The notes under the pieces: model-generated | Told to the model about the DNA's origin: nothing | The model's input: only the letters and a program-made list of their open reading frames with translations | The model's database searches: none | Source: Anaerolineales bacterium | Lineage (GTDB): Bacteria; Chloroflexota; Anaerolineae; Anaerolineales; Villigracilaceae | DNA length: 36,487 nt | Assembly: GCA_014860805.1 (NCBI GenBank) | Contig: JACZJB010000127.1 | Location: 1 to 36,487, forward strand | Reading direction: 5' to 3' | Shown: positions 1-8,001 of the stretch, piece by piece | Numbering within the stretch: position 1 is the first letter of the stretch | Layout: every line of letters begins with the position of its first letter | Made by a program: the position numbers and the translations under genes

Positions 1-1139
1 ATCGAGTTGATGATCGCCTCAGACTGCTTGAATGACTTTTCCACCACAGTTGGGTCAATCCCGCGCGCAGCCTGTCCCATTTGACCCGGCAGCATCTCCA
101 TGATTTGTGCAAGCGGCCCCATTTTTTTCATCTGTTTCATTTGGTCGAGCCAGTCTTCCAGCGAGAAACCGCCCTTCATCATCTTCTGGGCTTGCTTCTC
201 CATGTCCTGCCCTTCGAAAGCAGCCTCCGCCTTTTCGATTAAACCGATCATGTCGCCCATGCCCAAAATGCGCGAGGACAAACGCGAGGGATCGTACATT
301 TCCAAGGCATCAAGCTTCTCGCCTGTACCGATAAATTTTATGGGCACACCTGTCACTGACCGAATAGAGATAGCCGCGCCGCCTCGCGAGTCACCATCCA
401 TTTTGGTCAGGATGAGACCTGTCAAATTAATGGCGTCTTTGAAACCCTGCGCAATGTTCAACGCTTCCTGGCCGATCATCGAGTCGATGACGAGGAGCGT
501 ATCCACGGGGTTGACGTTCGCATGGATGGCTTTTAACTCATCCATCAAACTCGCATCCAACTGCGACCGACCAGCTGTATCGACAATCACGAGGCTGAAT
601 CCACCCTTTTCCGCTTTGTCCAAGGCTCGCTTCGCAAGCTGCGGCGGAGTGATGGATGTATCGGCTTCCACTTCCACATCAAGGCGCTCGCCAAGCTGCT
701 GCAATTGCTTCACAGCGGCGGGACGATATGGGTCGCCAGCCACGAGCAGAATACGCTCGCCTTTTGCTTTCATCAAACGCGCAAGTTTGCCTGAGGCTGT
801 GGTTTTACCAGCACCCTGCAAACCGACCATCATGATGACACGCGGCTTGGGACCTGTGAGATTCAACCCGACAGGCTCGCCCAACATGCTGATGATCTCT
901 TCGTTCACGATCTTGATGACCTGTTGACCAGGGTTGAGCGCTTTAGAGACTTCCGCGCCGACAGCACGTTCGCGCACTTTGGCTATAAAGGTTTTGACAA
1001 CGCTAAAGTGCACGTCCGCTTCGATGAGCGCGAGGCGCACTTCTTTCATCGCGGCATCCACGTCCGCTTCGGAGAGCTTGCCACGGCGGCGGAGTCCGTC
1101 AAAGATTTGGTTTAGTCGTCCAGTGAGGGTTTCAAACAT
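1..1139 (-). CDS. ffh: Signal recognition particle protein Ffh (3' end cut by window edge)
   Basis: SRP54-type GTPase that binds 4.5S RNA and signal sequences and delivers ribosomes making membrane proteins to FtsY. The start at 1139 opens a frame with no stop to the window edge, giving 379 residues. An N-domain helical bundle (about 1-90) is followed by the G domain, with P-loop GLQGAGKTT near 106-114, then DPYRPAAVKQL, the DTAGR box and the TKMDGD guanine-specificity motif. A methionine-rich M domain begins around residue 300. About 65-70 C-terminal residues, which normally carry the RNA-binding part of the M domain, lie outside the window. A consensus promoter sits 29 bp upstream and GGAG lies about 12 nt before the ATG. 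Identity is very secure. Confidence 0.97.
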   Translation of the reverse strand, partial: MFETLTGRLNQIFDGLRRRGKLSEADVDAAMKEVRLALIEADVHFSVVKTFIAKVRERAVGAEVSKALNPGQQVIKIVNEEIISMLGEPVGLNLTGPKPRVIMMVGLQGAGKTTASGKLARLMKAKGERILLVAGDPYRPAAVKQLQQLGERLDVEVEADTSITPPQLAKRALDKAEKGGFSLVIVDTAGRSQLDASLMDELKAIHANVNPVDTLLVIDSMIGQEALNIAQGFKDAINLTGLILTKMDGDSRGGAAISIRSVTGVPIKFIGTGEKLDALEMYDPSRLSSRILGMGDMIGLIEKAEAAFEGQDMEKQAQKMMKGGFSLEDWLDQMKQMKKMGPLAQIMEMLPGQMGQAARGIDPTVVEKSFKQSEAIINS

Positions 1140-1167
1140 GAGTTAAATGCTCCAGTGTAGGAGGTGC

Positions 1168-1196
1168 ATTTTAGCGCGTAGCAGGTTGAGGGTCAA
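1168..1196 (-). promoter_or_regulatory. Sigma70-type promoter of ffh
   Basis: On the minus strand, TTGACC (1196-1191) and TAAAAT (1173-1168) are separated by exactly 17 bp. This predicts a start near 1160 and a short leader before the ffh ATG at 1139. Confidence 0.7.
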
Positions 1197-1243
1197 GCGC
1201 GAGGCGGGCACTTCATCTTAATAATTCATTTACAAACATCTGC

Positions 1244-1272
1244 TTTACACCGAAGGCGAAACTCCTTATACT
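1244..1272 (+). promoter_or_regulatory. Sigma70-type promoter of the MFS transporter gene
   Basis: TTTACA (1244-1249) and TATACT (1267-1272) are 17 bp apart, about 45 bp before the chosen ATG at 1317. The region 1140-1316 is a divergent promoter region shared with ffh. Confidence 0.7.
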
Positions 1273-1316
1273 GGCGCGTGTTCTTGCTTACATCCAATTC
1301 AACCCGCGGAGGCATC

Positions 1317-2684
1317 ATGGCAAAAGACGGCACGATGGTAAATGATCGAAGAGAGATTTTCGGATGGGCCATGTACGACTGGGCCAACTCAGCATTCAGC
1401 ACCACAGTGGGGACCGTGTTTCTGGGACCATTTGTGGCGAGCCTTGCGCGAACCGCGGCAGAAGCAGCAGGAACATCAACCGTTTCTTTTTTGGGAATTC
1501 CCGTAGCACCTGATTCATTCCTGCCCTACTGTATTTCTTTCTCTGTAGGCATGCAGGTTTTGTTCCTGCCGATCCTCGGGGCCATTGCAGATTATTCGCA
1601 TTTGCGCAAACAAATGATGCAAGTCTTTGCAACCATTGGTGCAATTGCAACCATTTTGATGTTCTTGCTGACAGGTAACTTATGGTGGTTGGGCGGTGTG
1701 TTGTTCATCGTTGCGAACCTTGCATTTGGCGCGGCAATTGTCTTTTACAATGCCTACCTTCCAGATATTGCAAGCGAAGATGAGAGGGATCGGGTCTCTT
1801 CGTATGGCTGGGCAATGGGCTATCTGGGCGGCGGCATCCTGCTCGCGCTCAACCTGGCTTTCTTCATTTTTAGCGAAGACCTTGGAGTCCCAAGTGAATT
1901 GGCGGTGCGAATCAACCTGGCGTCAGCGGGTATTTGGTGGCTTGGCTTCTCGTTTTTCACATGGAAGAGATTACGCCCGCGCCATGCGGCACGCCAACTC
2001 CCTGCGGGTGAAACCTACGCGACCATTGGTTTTAAACAACTTCGGAAGACGTTCAGCGAAGTAAAGCACTTCCCCGAAACTTTGAAATTCCTGCTGGCTT
2101 ATTTTCTTTACAACGACGGCATCCAAACCGTCATTGCCGTGGCTGCGACTTTTGCCGCCGCACCTCTCATTCAGGGCGGACTGGAGCTCGAACAGACTAC
2201 ACTGACAGCTGTTATTTTGATGATCCAATTTGTAGCTTTCTTTGGAGCCTTGTTCTGGGGCAAACTGGCGGGCTGGATCGGCGCGAAGCAGTCCGTTGTA
2301 GTCAGCTTAGTGATCTGGTCGGCGGTGGTGATTTACGCCTATGGCGGATTGAAAGGCGAGACTGCAACGGCTCAATTCTTCATCCTTGGTGTGTTCATTG
2401 CATTAGTGATGGGCGGATCGCAAGCCATAAGCCGCAGCTTGTTTGCACAGATGATCCCGAACGGAAAAGAAGCGGAGTTCTTCTCCTTCTACGAAATCAG
2501 CGAGCGCGGCACTTCGTGGATCGGACCGCTGGTCTTCGGGTTGGCGAATCAAATGTTCGGCAACCTGCGCATCGCCATTCTCTCGTTGATCTTCTTCTTC
2601 ATCATGGGCTTGATCCTGCTTCCATTCGTAAATGTGAGCAAAGCCATTGCCGACGCCAAGAAGTATGATGGGAATGCTGTGTAA
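1317..2684 (+). CDS. MFS transporter, UMF1/Atg22-like family
   Basis: A 455-residue multi-pass membrane protein with about 12 predicted membrane segments. The N-terminal motif YDWANSAFSTTV is characteristic of the UMF1 (Atg22-like) branch of the major facilitator superfamily. Members are predicted exporters or permeases of small solutes, possibly amino acids; the substrate cannot be read from sequence. An in-frame ATG exists at 1278, but 1317 is preferred because GCGGAGGC (1306-1313) lies just ahead of it and the promoter -10 at 1267-1272 would leave no leader for 1278. It is a single-gene unit ending in a strong shared terminator. The family call is firm and the substrate unknown. Confidence 0.88.
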   Translation: MAKDGTMVNDRREIFGWAMYDWANSAFSTTVGTVFLGPFVASLARTAAEAAGTSTVSFLGIPVAPDSFLPYCISFSVGMQVLFLPILGAIADYSHLRKQMMQVFATIGAIATILMFLLTGNLWWLGGVLFIVANLAFGAAIVFYNAYLPDIASEDERDRVSSYGWAMGYLGGGILLALNLAFFIFSEDLGVPSELAVRINLASAGIWWLGFSFFTWKRLRPRHAARQLPAGETYATIGFKQLRKTFSEVKHFPETLKFLLAYFLYNDGIQTVIAVAATFAAAPLIQGGLELEQTTLTAVILMIQFVAFFGALFWGKLAGWIGAKQSVVVSLVIWSAVVIYAYGGLKGETATAQFFILGVFIALVMGGSQAISRSLFAQMIPNGKEAEFFSFYEISERGTSWIGPLVFGLANQMFGNLRIAILSLIFFFIMGLILLPFVNVSKAIADAKKYDGNAV

Positions 2685-2700
2685 TTAACCTAACCAAAAT

Positions 2701-2737
2701 AACAGCGCGGACGATATCGTCCGCGCTGTTATTTTTT
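2701..2737. terminator. Bidirectional intrinsic terminator
   Basis: A perfect 30-nt palindrome (2701-2730: AACAGCGCGGACGAT and its complement) is followed by ATTTTTTT on the + strand. It lies between the convergent MFS and thioredoxin-like genes and can serve both, though the U-tract is much better on the + strand. Confidence 0.85.
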
Positions 2738-2743
2738 TAACTT

Positions 2744-3277
2744 TTATTGCAGGTTTGCATTAAACAGATTTCTAAATTCATCTTCTGAAATGTAGCCGAT
2801 CAATTTCTTGATCACATTTCCATTTGCATCCAGAAGATAGAACTCGGGCTGGTAGTAAAAACCCAATTCCTTTTGGAATACATCTGTACGGGGGTCATCT
2901 GCATCAAGATAGGAGAATTTAACCTTGCCGTAATACTCTGCTTCGAGTCCATGAACCATGGACGCCATTGAACGGCAGGTACCTCAGGTGAAGCGGAAAA
3001 ATTCCACCAGTTGCAATTGTCCCGAAGCGAGGCTGACCGTGGTTGGATCTGTTGCTTCGAGGTTAGGGCCGCGGGAAGTGGCGACGGCTTGCACATCCAC
3101 GCTGCTGGCTGCGGTAGCCGCTGGAGCAGTCGCTTCAGGGGCAGTTGTGGCAGGCATTGCTTCCACGACGGGAGGGGCTTCAGCAATAGGGGTGCTGATC
3201 GATTGTGCTGAGGCGCAGGCAGATGCCGCTAGTGCGATGATCAGACTCACTGTCCAGAAAAAGAGGCGGGGTTTCAT
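2744..3277 (-). CDS. Thioredoxin-fold lipoprotein with in-frame UGA: probable selenoprotein (U-G-T-C active site)
   Basis: Read through one internal TGA (2986-2984), this is a 177-residue exported thioredoxin-like protein. The start at 3277 has AGGAG 7 nt upstream; an earlier in-frame ATG at 3295 has no such site. Residues 1-21 form a lipoprotein signal ending ASAC (Cys21), then comes an Ala/Pro/Thr-rich linker to about 65. The thioredoxin fold runs from about 80: LVEFFRFT, position 98 (TGA), Gly-Thr-Cys101, RSMASMVHGLEAEY, and QPEFYLLDANG with the usual cis-Pro. The TGA falls exactly on the first Cys of the CxxC motif and both sides share one frame, so selenocysteine insertion is the natural reading. 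A fitting hairpin follows. A nonsense mutation in an ordinary CGTC protein is the main alternative. It would act outside the membrane as a thiol/selenol oxidoreductase. No sel genes lie in the window. Confidence 0.8.
2947..2963 (-). promoter_or_regulatory. Candidate bacterial SECIS hairpin
   Basis: In the mRNA (minus strand), GUCCAUG (2963-2957), loop GUU (2956-2954) and CAUGGAC (2953-2947) make a perfect 7-bp stem inside the coding region. The loop starts 27 nt after the UGA. A short apical loop with G at its first position, a 4-16 bp stem and a loop 16-37 nt from UGA match the bSECIS consensus as I recall it. SelB binding is inferred. Confidence 0.7.
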
Positions 3278-3303
3278 CGGTTTTCTCCTATTCATAATAG
3301 TTA

Positions 3304-3333
3304 ATGATAGCCTGCTTCTCCATCTTCTTACAA
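3304..3333 (-). promoter_or_regulatory. Probable promoter of the thioredoxin-like selenoprotein gene
   Basis: Minus-strand TTGTAA (3333-3328) and TATCAT (3309-3304) with an 18-bp spacer, about 27 bp before the chosen ATG at 3277. Moderate match. Confidence 0.45.
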
Positions 3334-3376
3334 AATCTCAGCAAATTCTTATATCTTTGAAAACCCTGCCTTAACT

Positions 3377-3405
3377 TTGACTCGGGTGAAATCCTACGCT
3401 ATACT
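3377..3405 (+). promoter_or_regulatory. Sigma70-type promoter of pruA
   Basis: TTGACT (3377-3382), 17 bp, TATACT (3400-3405). This is a near-consensus promoter; the predicted start is near 3412 and a short leader ends with GGAGG (3441-3445) ahead of the ATG at 3451. Confidence 0.8.
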
Positions 3406-3450
3406 AGATTTAGTTCCATAAACGAATAACTACTAAAACTGGAGGCTCCT

Positions 3451-5025
3451 ATGGCAGATTTTAAACTTACGTATGCAACCATGTTCAACCCGCCCGAAGA
3501 ATTGCACGTTGGCTTTGATAAAGCCGTGGAAAAAATCAAGAGCAATATGGGGCAGGAATACACCATGTTGATCAATGGCAAGGAAGTAAAAGCCGACGAG
3601 AAATTTGACGACCATTCCCCCGTCAACACGGAATGGGTGCTGGCGAAAATGCAGAAGGGCAACGCGAAACACGCACAGGAAGCCATGTCCGCTGCGCGAG
3701 CGGCTTTCCCAATGTGGAGCCATACCCCCTGGCAAAAACGTGTTGAACTGCTCCGCAAAGCCGCTTCATTAATTGAAGAGCGCATTTTTGATCTGGGTGC
3801 GGCGATGGCGCTTGAGGTTGGAAAAAATCGAATGGAGTCATTGGGCGATGTGCAGGAGACAGCCGACCTTATTTATTATTCCTGTTATCAGATGGAAAAG
3901 AACAACGGCTATGTCGTTGAAATGGGCAAAGACCCGCTGGTGGGTTATGAAGCCCGCAACGTCTCTGTGCTGCGTCCGTACGGCGTATGGCTGATCGTTT
4001 CCCCGTTCAACTTCCCACATGCCTTAACGGGCGGCCCGATGGGCGCCGCCCTGGTCGCTGGAAATACAATTGTGGTAAAACCTGCCACCGATACTGCATG
4101 GATCGTGCGCTTGCTGATCGATTGCTTCCGCGATGCGGGTTTTCCTGCCGGTGTGGTGAACTTCGTTACGGGTCCTGGCTCTACTCTTGGGCAGGCTCTC
4201 GTTGATTCTCCTGAAGTGGACGGCGTCACCTTTACAGGTTCCTTCGATGTCGGCATGAAAATGTATCGGGATTTCGGCAACCGAAATTACGTGCGCCCGA
4301 TGATCCTTGAGCTTGGCGGAAAGAATCCCGTCATTGTCTCAAAGAATGCGGATCTGGAACGCGCCACCATCGGAATCATCCGCTCGGCGTTTGGCTTGCA
4401 GGGACAGAAGTGCTCCGCCGCTTCTCGCGTGATCGTAGAGGATTCTGTCTACGATGAACTGATCACCCGCCTGAAGGATGCGGCGGGCAAACTTGTCCTT
4501 GGCGACCCGACCGATCGCAACACCTACAATGGACCTGTTGTTAACAAATCATCCTACAACGACTTCAAGAATTTCTGTGAAGAGATCAACCAGGGCGGCG
4601 GCAATTTCCTGATCGGCGGCAATGTCAAAACTGGCGGTATGTTCGACAAGGGCTATTACTGTGAGAATACCTTCGTCACCGATTTGCCTTTCAGCCACCG
4701 TTTGTGGAAACACGAAATGTTCCTGCCCATCACCACGATCGGCAAAGTCAGCAGCCTTGATGAAGCCATGACGATTGCCAACAACGTGGACTACGGCCTC
4801 ACTGCTGGCTTCTACGGCTCTCCCGAAGAGACCGACTGGTTCTTCGATAAGATCGAAGCTGGCGTGACCTACGCGAACCGTCCGCAGGGTGCCACCACAG
4901 GCGCATGGCCAGGCTTCCAGCCATTTGGCGGCTGGAAAGGCTCAGGCTCCAGCGGCAAGAACGCTGGCGGTCATTACTACGTCCCGCTGTACATGCATGA
5001 ACAGATTCGGACTCTAATTAAATAA
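3451..5025 (+). CDS. pruA: L-glutamate gamma-semialdehyde (1-pyrroline-5-carboxylate) dehydrogenase
   Basis: NAD-dependent aldehyde dehydrogenase that oxidises glutamate-gamma-semialdehyde to glutamate, the second step of proline and ornithine breakdown. The length of 524 residues matches the monofunctional RocA/PruA type (about 515). Visible are the general-base Glu287 in LELGGKNP, the catalytic Cys321 in GQKCSAAS, the substrate-side SPFNFPHALTG stretch, and the C-terminal PFGGWKGSGSSGKNAGG typical of P5C dehydrogenases. It has its own strong promoter, a good GGAGG site and a downstream hairpin, so it is probably monocistronic. No proline dehydrogenase gene is nearby. The family call is firm; the exact substrate is assigned by resemblance. 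Confidence 0.92.
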   Translation: MADFKLTYATMFNPPEELHVGFDKAVEKIKSNMGQEYTMLINGKEVKADEKFDDHSPVNTEWVLAKMQKGNAKHAQEAMSAARAAFPMWSHTPWQKRVELLRKAASLIEERIFDLGAAMALEVGKNRMESLGDVQETADLIYYSCYQMEKNNGYVVEMGKDPLVGYEARNVSVLRPYGVWLIVSPFNFPHALTGGPMGAALVAGNTIVVKPATDTAWIVRLLIDCFRDAGFPAGVVNFVTGPGSTLGQALVDSPEVDGVTFTGSFDVGMKMYRDFGNRNYVRPMILELGGKNPVIVSKNADLERATIGIIRSAFGLQGQKCSAASRVIVEDSVYDELITRLKDAAGKLVLGDPTDRNTYNGPVVNKSSYNDFKNFCEEINQGGGNFLIGGNVKTGGMFDKGYYCENTFVTDLPFSHRLWKHEMFLPITTIGKVSSLDEAMTIANNVDYGLTAGFYGSPEETDWFFDKIEAGVTYANRPQGATTGAWPGFQPFGGWKGSGSSGKNAGGHYYVPLYMHEQIRTLIK

Positions 5026-5033
5026 ACCGCGAA

Positions 5034-5074
5034 ATAGAAATGCCCCTTTCTTCAGAAGGAAGGGGCATTTCTAT
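5034..5074. terminator. Terminator hairpin after pruA
   Basis: A perfect 15-bp stem, ATAGAAATGCCCCTT (5034-5048) with its complement at 5060-5074, and an 11-nt loop. The U-tract is poor (CTAAAA follows), so termination efficiency is uncertain. Confidence 0.65.
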
Positions 5075-5111
5075 CTAAAAAAGCGCCTTCAGCTTTTGGT
5101 AAAATTACAGC

Positions 5112-5369
5112 ATGGAAAATGAAGATCCCTTAATCGTTCGGGTGGGAACATTTTTTATGGTGATGGGGCTGGGCGCTTTTGTCCTTTTTGTCACTTCAGA
5201 TATCGCCGACCAAGTGGACTTTGATTATCTATTCATCGCCATGCTGCTCCTCGGCGTTGGCTGGGGATTTCGCCGAAAGAAAGCACCGCCCCCGCCTGCC
5301 GGGCGGTTTGAGTATCTAAGAAAATTACGCAACAAAAACAAAGGCTCGGAAAAATCCAATCAAAAATAA
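5112..5369 (+). CDS. Small two-helix membrane protein, function unknown
   Basis: An 85-residue protein with two hydrophobic segments (about 9-28 and 38-52), followed by a basic, Pro-rich cytoplasmic tail (RRKKAPPPP and a Lys/Asn-rich end). I do not recognise a family. There is no Shine-Dalgarno site; TAAAAT (5100-5105) ends 6 nt before the ATG, so the mRNA is probably leaderless. It ends 8 bp before the CoA-transferase gene and so likely heads that operon. A coding role is supported by composition and spacing only. Confidence 0.65.
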   Translation: MENEDPLIVRVGTFFMVMGLGAFVLFVTSDIADQVDFDYLFIAMLLLGVGWGFRRKKAPPPPAGRFEYLRKLRNKNKGSEKSNQK

Positions 5370-5377
5370 GAAGAACA

Positions 5378-6280
5378 ATGTCCAAACTCATAACACTTAA
5401 AAAAGCAATTTCTGAATTTGTGCGCGATGGAGATATCGTCTACGCAGCGGGGTTCACACACCTCATCCCATTTGCGGCGGGGCACGAGATCATCCGTCAG
5501 GGCAGGAAAAACCTAACCCTCGCCCGCGCCACACCAGACTTGATCTACGACCAAATGGTAGCCGCGGGTTGTGCTAAAAAAGTCATCTTTTCCTACATGG
5601 GCAATCCTGGAGTGGGGTCCCTGCGCATCGTCCGTTCGGCGATCGAAAAAGGCGAACTGGAATGGGAGGAATATTCCCACTTCGGCATGATCACCCGCTT
5701 ACAAGCGGGCGCGTCTGGTTTACCCTTCCTGCCTATGAATCAAACAGGCGCAACCAGCCTCGAAGGAGCCAACCCGCTCATCAAGCGCATCCCTGATCCG
5801 TACGGCGGCAAGGATGTGATCGTTGTGCCTGCATTAAATCCTGACGTAGCCATTGTCCACGTACAGCGTGCAGACAAACAAGGCAATGCTCATTTGTGGG
5901 GCATCATCGGCGAGCAAAAGGAAGCCGCCTTCGCAGCGAAAAAAGTCATCCTCACAGCAGAAGAGATCGTGGACGAATCAGTTATCAGGTCCGACCCGAA
6001 CCGCACGATGATCCCAGGCATTGTCGTCAGCGCCGTATGCCATGTCCCGTTCGCGAGTCATCCATCCTATTCACAAGGGTATTATGACCGCGATAACGAG
6101 TTCTATCTTGCTTGGGACAAGATCAGCGAGTCGCCTGAAAGCGTAAAAAAATATCTCGACGAATGGGTGTTTGGCGTAAAAGACCGCAACGCGTATTGGA
6201 AAAAACTTGGCGAGAAAACCCAAAAGCGTTTAAAGGTGAAAGCCCGCTACAGCGAGAAGATCAACTACGGAAGTTATTAA
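5378..6280 (+). CDS. Family I CoA-transferase, alpha subunit (GctA-like)
   Basis: A 300-residue protein resembling the A subunit of glutaconate/3-oxoadipate-type CoA-transferases: N-terminal DGDIVYAAGFTHLIPFAAGHEIIRQG, a central GASGLPFLPM loop and a PALNPDVAIVHVQRADKQGN strand-turn typical of the fold. In this family the alpha subunit builds half of the CoA/acid site, while the catalytic Glu is on the beta subunit. The beta subunit is encoded at 7158, separated by a hydrolase gene. The enzyme moves CoA between a carboxylate and an acyl-CoA in acid or aromatic catabolism; the actual acid cannot be told. Confidence 0.87.
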   Translation: MSKLITLKKAISEFVRDGDIVYAAGFTHLIPFAAGHEIIRQGRKNLTLARATPDLIYDQMVAAGCAKKVIFSYMGNPGVGSLRIVRSAIEKGELEWEEYSHFGMITRLQAGASGLPFLPMNQTGATSLEGANPLIKRIPDPYGGKDVIVVPALNPDVAIVHVQRADKQGNAHLWGIIGEQKEAAFAAKKVILTAEEIVDESVIRSDPNRTMIPGIVVSAVCHVPFASHPSYSQGYYDRDNEFYLAWDKISESPESVKKYLDEWVFGVKDRNAYWKKLGEKTQKRLKVKARYSEKINYGSY

Positions 6281-6287
6281 TAGCCTC

Positions 6288-7136
6288 GTGAACCACATTC
6301 CACAATTTGATTACGGCGGCAATGGCACACCGCTTCACTTTCTCCACGCCAACGGCTATCCGCCCGAATGTTACGAACCACTCTTTGAACATTTACAAAA
6401 AAATTATCACGTCTTTGGGATGAAGCTCCGCCCCTTGTGGGATGATTCAAATCCAAACGATATTCAGGATTGGCACCCGCTTTCTGATGACCTGCTTCGC
6501 TTCCTTTCCGACCGTGAAGCGGATCCCGTTATCGGAGTTGGTCATTCCATCGGAGGCATTGTCACCCTGCGAGCCGCCATCCGCAGCCCGAAGAAATTTC
6601 GTGCCCTCGTGTTACTGGATCCTGTCCTTTTTGTTCCATCATTCCTTACCGGATGGAACATCCTGCGCGCGCTGGGGCTTGGAGATAAAGTTCATCCATT
6701 AATCGCTGGGACAAAAAAGCGCCGCCGCACCTTCGACAACCTTGAAACCGTCTTTCGCGGATACCGATCTCGTCCCATCTTCCGATACATGAGCGATGAC
6801 AATTTGCGTATCTTCATCAAAGGAATCACCAGATCAAAAACAGACGGCACCTATGAACTGGTCTACTCACCCGAATGGGAAGCGCGCATTTATTTTACAG
6901 GTATGCGTGACTTTGATCTCTGGCGCGAGTTGCCCAAGCTCGAAGTGCCCACTCTCATTATCCGCGGCGCAGAGACTGATACTTTTTTGGAAAAAGCAGA
7001 ACAACTTGTCAAAAAGAAAAACCCAAAGATACAAGTTGTTACCATGAAAAATGCCACCCACATCCTGCCGCTGGAGTATCCAAAGGAAGTGGCTGAAATC
7101 TTAAACGATTTTTTGACCGAAGACAGCAGACGATAG
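6288..7136 (+). CDS. Alpha/beta hydrolase between CoA-transferase subunits
   Basis: A 282-residue alpha/beta-hydrolase-fold protein starting at a GTG 7 bp after the upstream stop. It shows an HANGYPP oxyanion region near 20, the nucleophile elbow GHSIGG with Ser87, a probable acid at Asp231 (RGAETDTF) and His258 (ATHILPLEYP). It has no signal peptide, so it is cytoplasmic. Members include esterases, thioesterases and C-C bond hydrolases. Its position inside a CoA-transferase operon suggests it releases or makes the acid handled by that enzyme; this is inference. The next gene begins 21 bp later with GGAG in front. Confidence 0.85.
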   Translation: MNHIPQFDYGGNGTPLHFLHANGYPPECYEPLFEHLQKNYHVFGMKLRPLWDDSNPNDIQDWHPLSDDLLRFLSDREADPVIGVGHSIGGIVTLRAAIRSPKKFRALVLLDPVLFVPSFLTGWNILRALGLGDKVHPLIAGTKKRRRTFDNLETVFRGYRSRPIFRYMSDDNLRIFIKGITRSKTDGTYELVYSPEWEARIYFTGMRDFDLWRELPKLEVPTLIIRGAETDTFLEKAEQLVKKKNPKIQVVTMKNATHILPLEYPKEVAEILNDFLTEDSRR

Positions 7137-7157
7137 ACCGTCTAACCAGGAGTTACC

Positions 7158-7934
7158 ATGCCCGAACTTAAATATTCTTCCGCTGAAGTGATGATCGTCA
7201 ACGCCGCCCGCCTGCTCAAGGATGGTGACGTGGTTTTCGTCGGCGTAGGACAACCCAACCTTGCCTGTAACCTCGCAAAACGCACACACGCCCCCAATCT
7301 TGTCATGATATACGAGGCAGGCGTTATCGGCGCCGAACCGGAACGCCTACCCCTTTCCATCGGCGACCCCACCCTTGTCAGCGGGGCGCTTTCCGTAGTC
7401 AGCATGTACGATATTTTCGCCAACTATCTTCAACGCGGCAATGTGGACGTGGGTTTTATGGGCGGCGCGCAAATCGATAAATATGGAAATATCAACGCAT
7501 CAGTGATTGGTGACTATGCGCATCCCAAAGTTCGACTGCCAGGCTCGGGCGGCGCGCAAGAAATAGCCGCATGGGCAAACCGCTGCTACATCATGACCCC
7601 CCACCAGAAACGCCGTTTCCCTGAAAAAGTGGAATTTATGACTTCCGCTGGATTTATCGGCGGCAAAGGTGATCGTGAAAATGCAGGGCTGCGCGGCAGA
7701 GGCATGGTTGGCGTAGTGACAGATATCGGCATGCTGGAACCAGATGAAAATGGCGAAATGATTCTCACTGCTTTACATCCGGGAAAGACCCTTGAAGAGG
7801 CCAAAGCCAACACAGGCTGGAATCTAAAGCCTGCCGAACAAATAAAAATTACTGAACCTGTAACCAAAAAAGAATTGAAAATTTTGCATGAGGAACTCGA
7901 TCCCACGGGAATTTATTTGAAGAGCGCCGCATAA
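7158..7934 (+). CDS. Family I CoA-transferase, beta subunit (GctB-like)
   Basis: A 258-residue partner of the 5378-6280 gene. The motif MIYEAGVIG puts Glu53 where Acidaminococcus glutaconate CoA-transferase has its acyl-accepting beta-Glu54, so the enzyme should be active by the ping-pong thioester mechanism. Other family marks are GVGQPNLACNLA, ERLPLSIGDPTL and GGAQIDKYGNIN. GGAG lies ahead of the ATG. The substrate is unresolved: glutaconate, 3-oxoadipate and related dicarboxylates are all handled by close relatives. Confidence 0.88.
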   Translation: MPELKYSSAEVMIVNAARLLKDGDVVFVGVGQPNLACNLAKRTHAPNLVMIYEAGVIGAEPERLPLSIGDPTLVSGALSVVSMYDIFANYLQRGNVDVGFMGGAQIDKYGNINASVIGDYAHPKVRLPGSGGAQEIAAWANRCYIMTPHQKRRFPEKVEFMTSAGFIGGKGDRENAGLRGRGMVGVVTDIGMLEPDENGEMILTALHPGKTLEEAKANTGWNLKPAEQIKITEPVTKKELKILHEELDPTGIYLKSAA

Positions 7935-8001
7935 TTTCAATACTATAGCATTCCGCGAAATTCCCTTTACGCAAATCGAAAGAGAGGGTATACCAAAACG
8001 G

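Noticed and set aside
100-927. Long plus-strand open frame of 275 codons
   Set aside because: It lies fully antisense to ffh, whose GTPase motifs are all intact on the minus strand; the plus-strand product has no recognisable fold.
2701-2730. 30-nt perfect palindrome as an operator
   Set aside because: It lies between two convergent gene ends and is followed by a T-run, so a terminator explains it fully.
2984-3295. Reading the thioredoxin-like locus as two separate small genes, or as a plain pseudogene
   Set aside because: Both parts share one frame, neither makes a complete fold alone, and the second part has no ribosome-binding site. Decay is still possible, but the stop sits on the catalytic Cys position with a SECIS-like hairpin after it.
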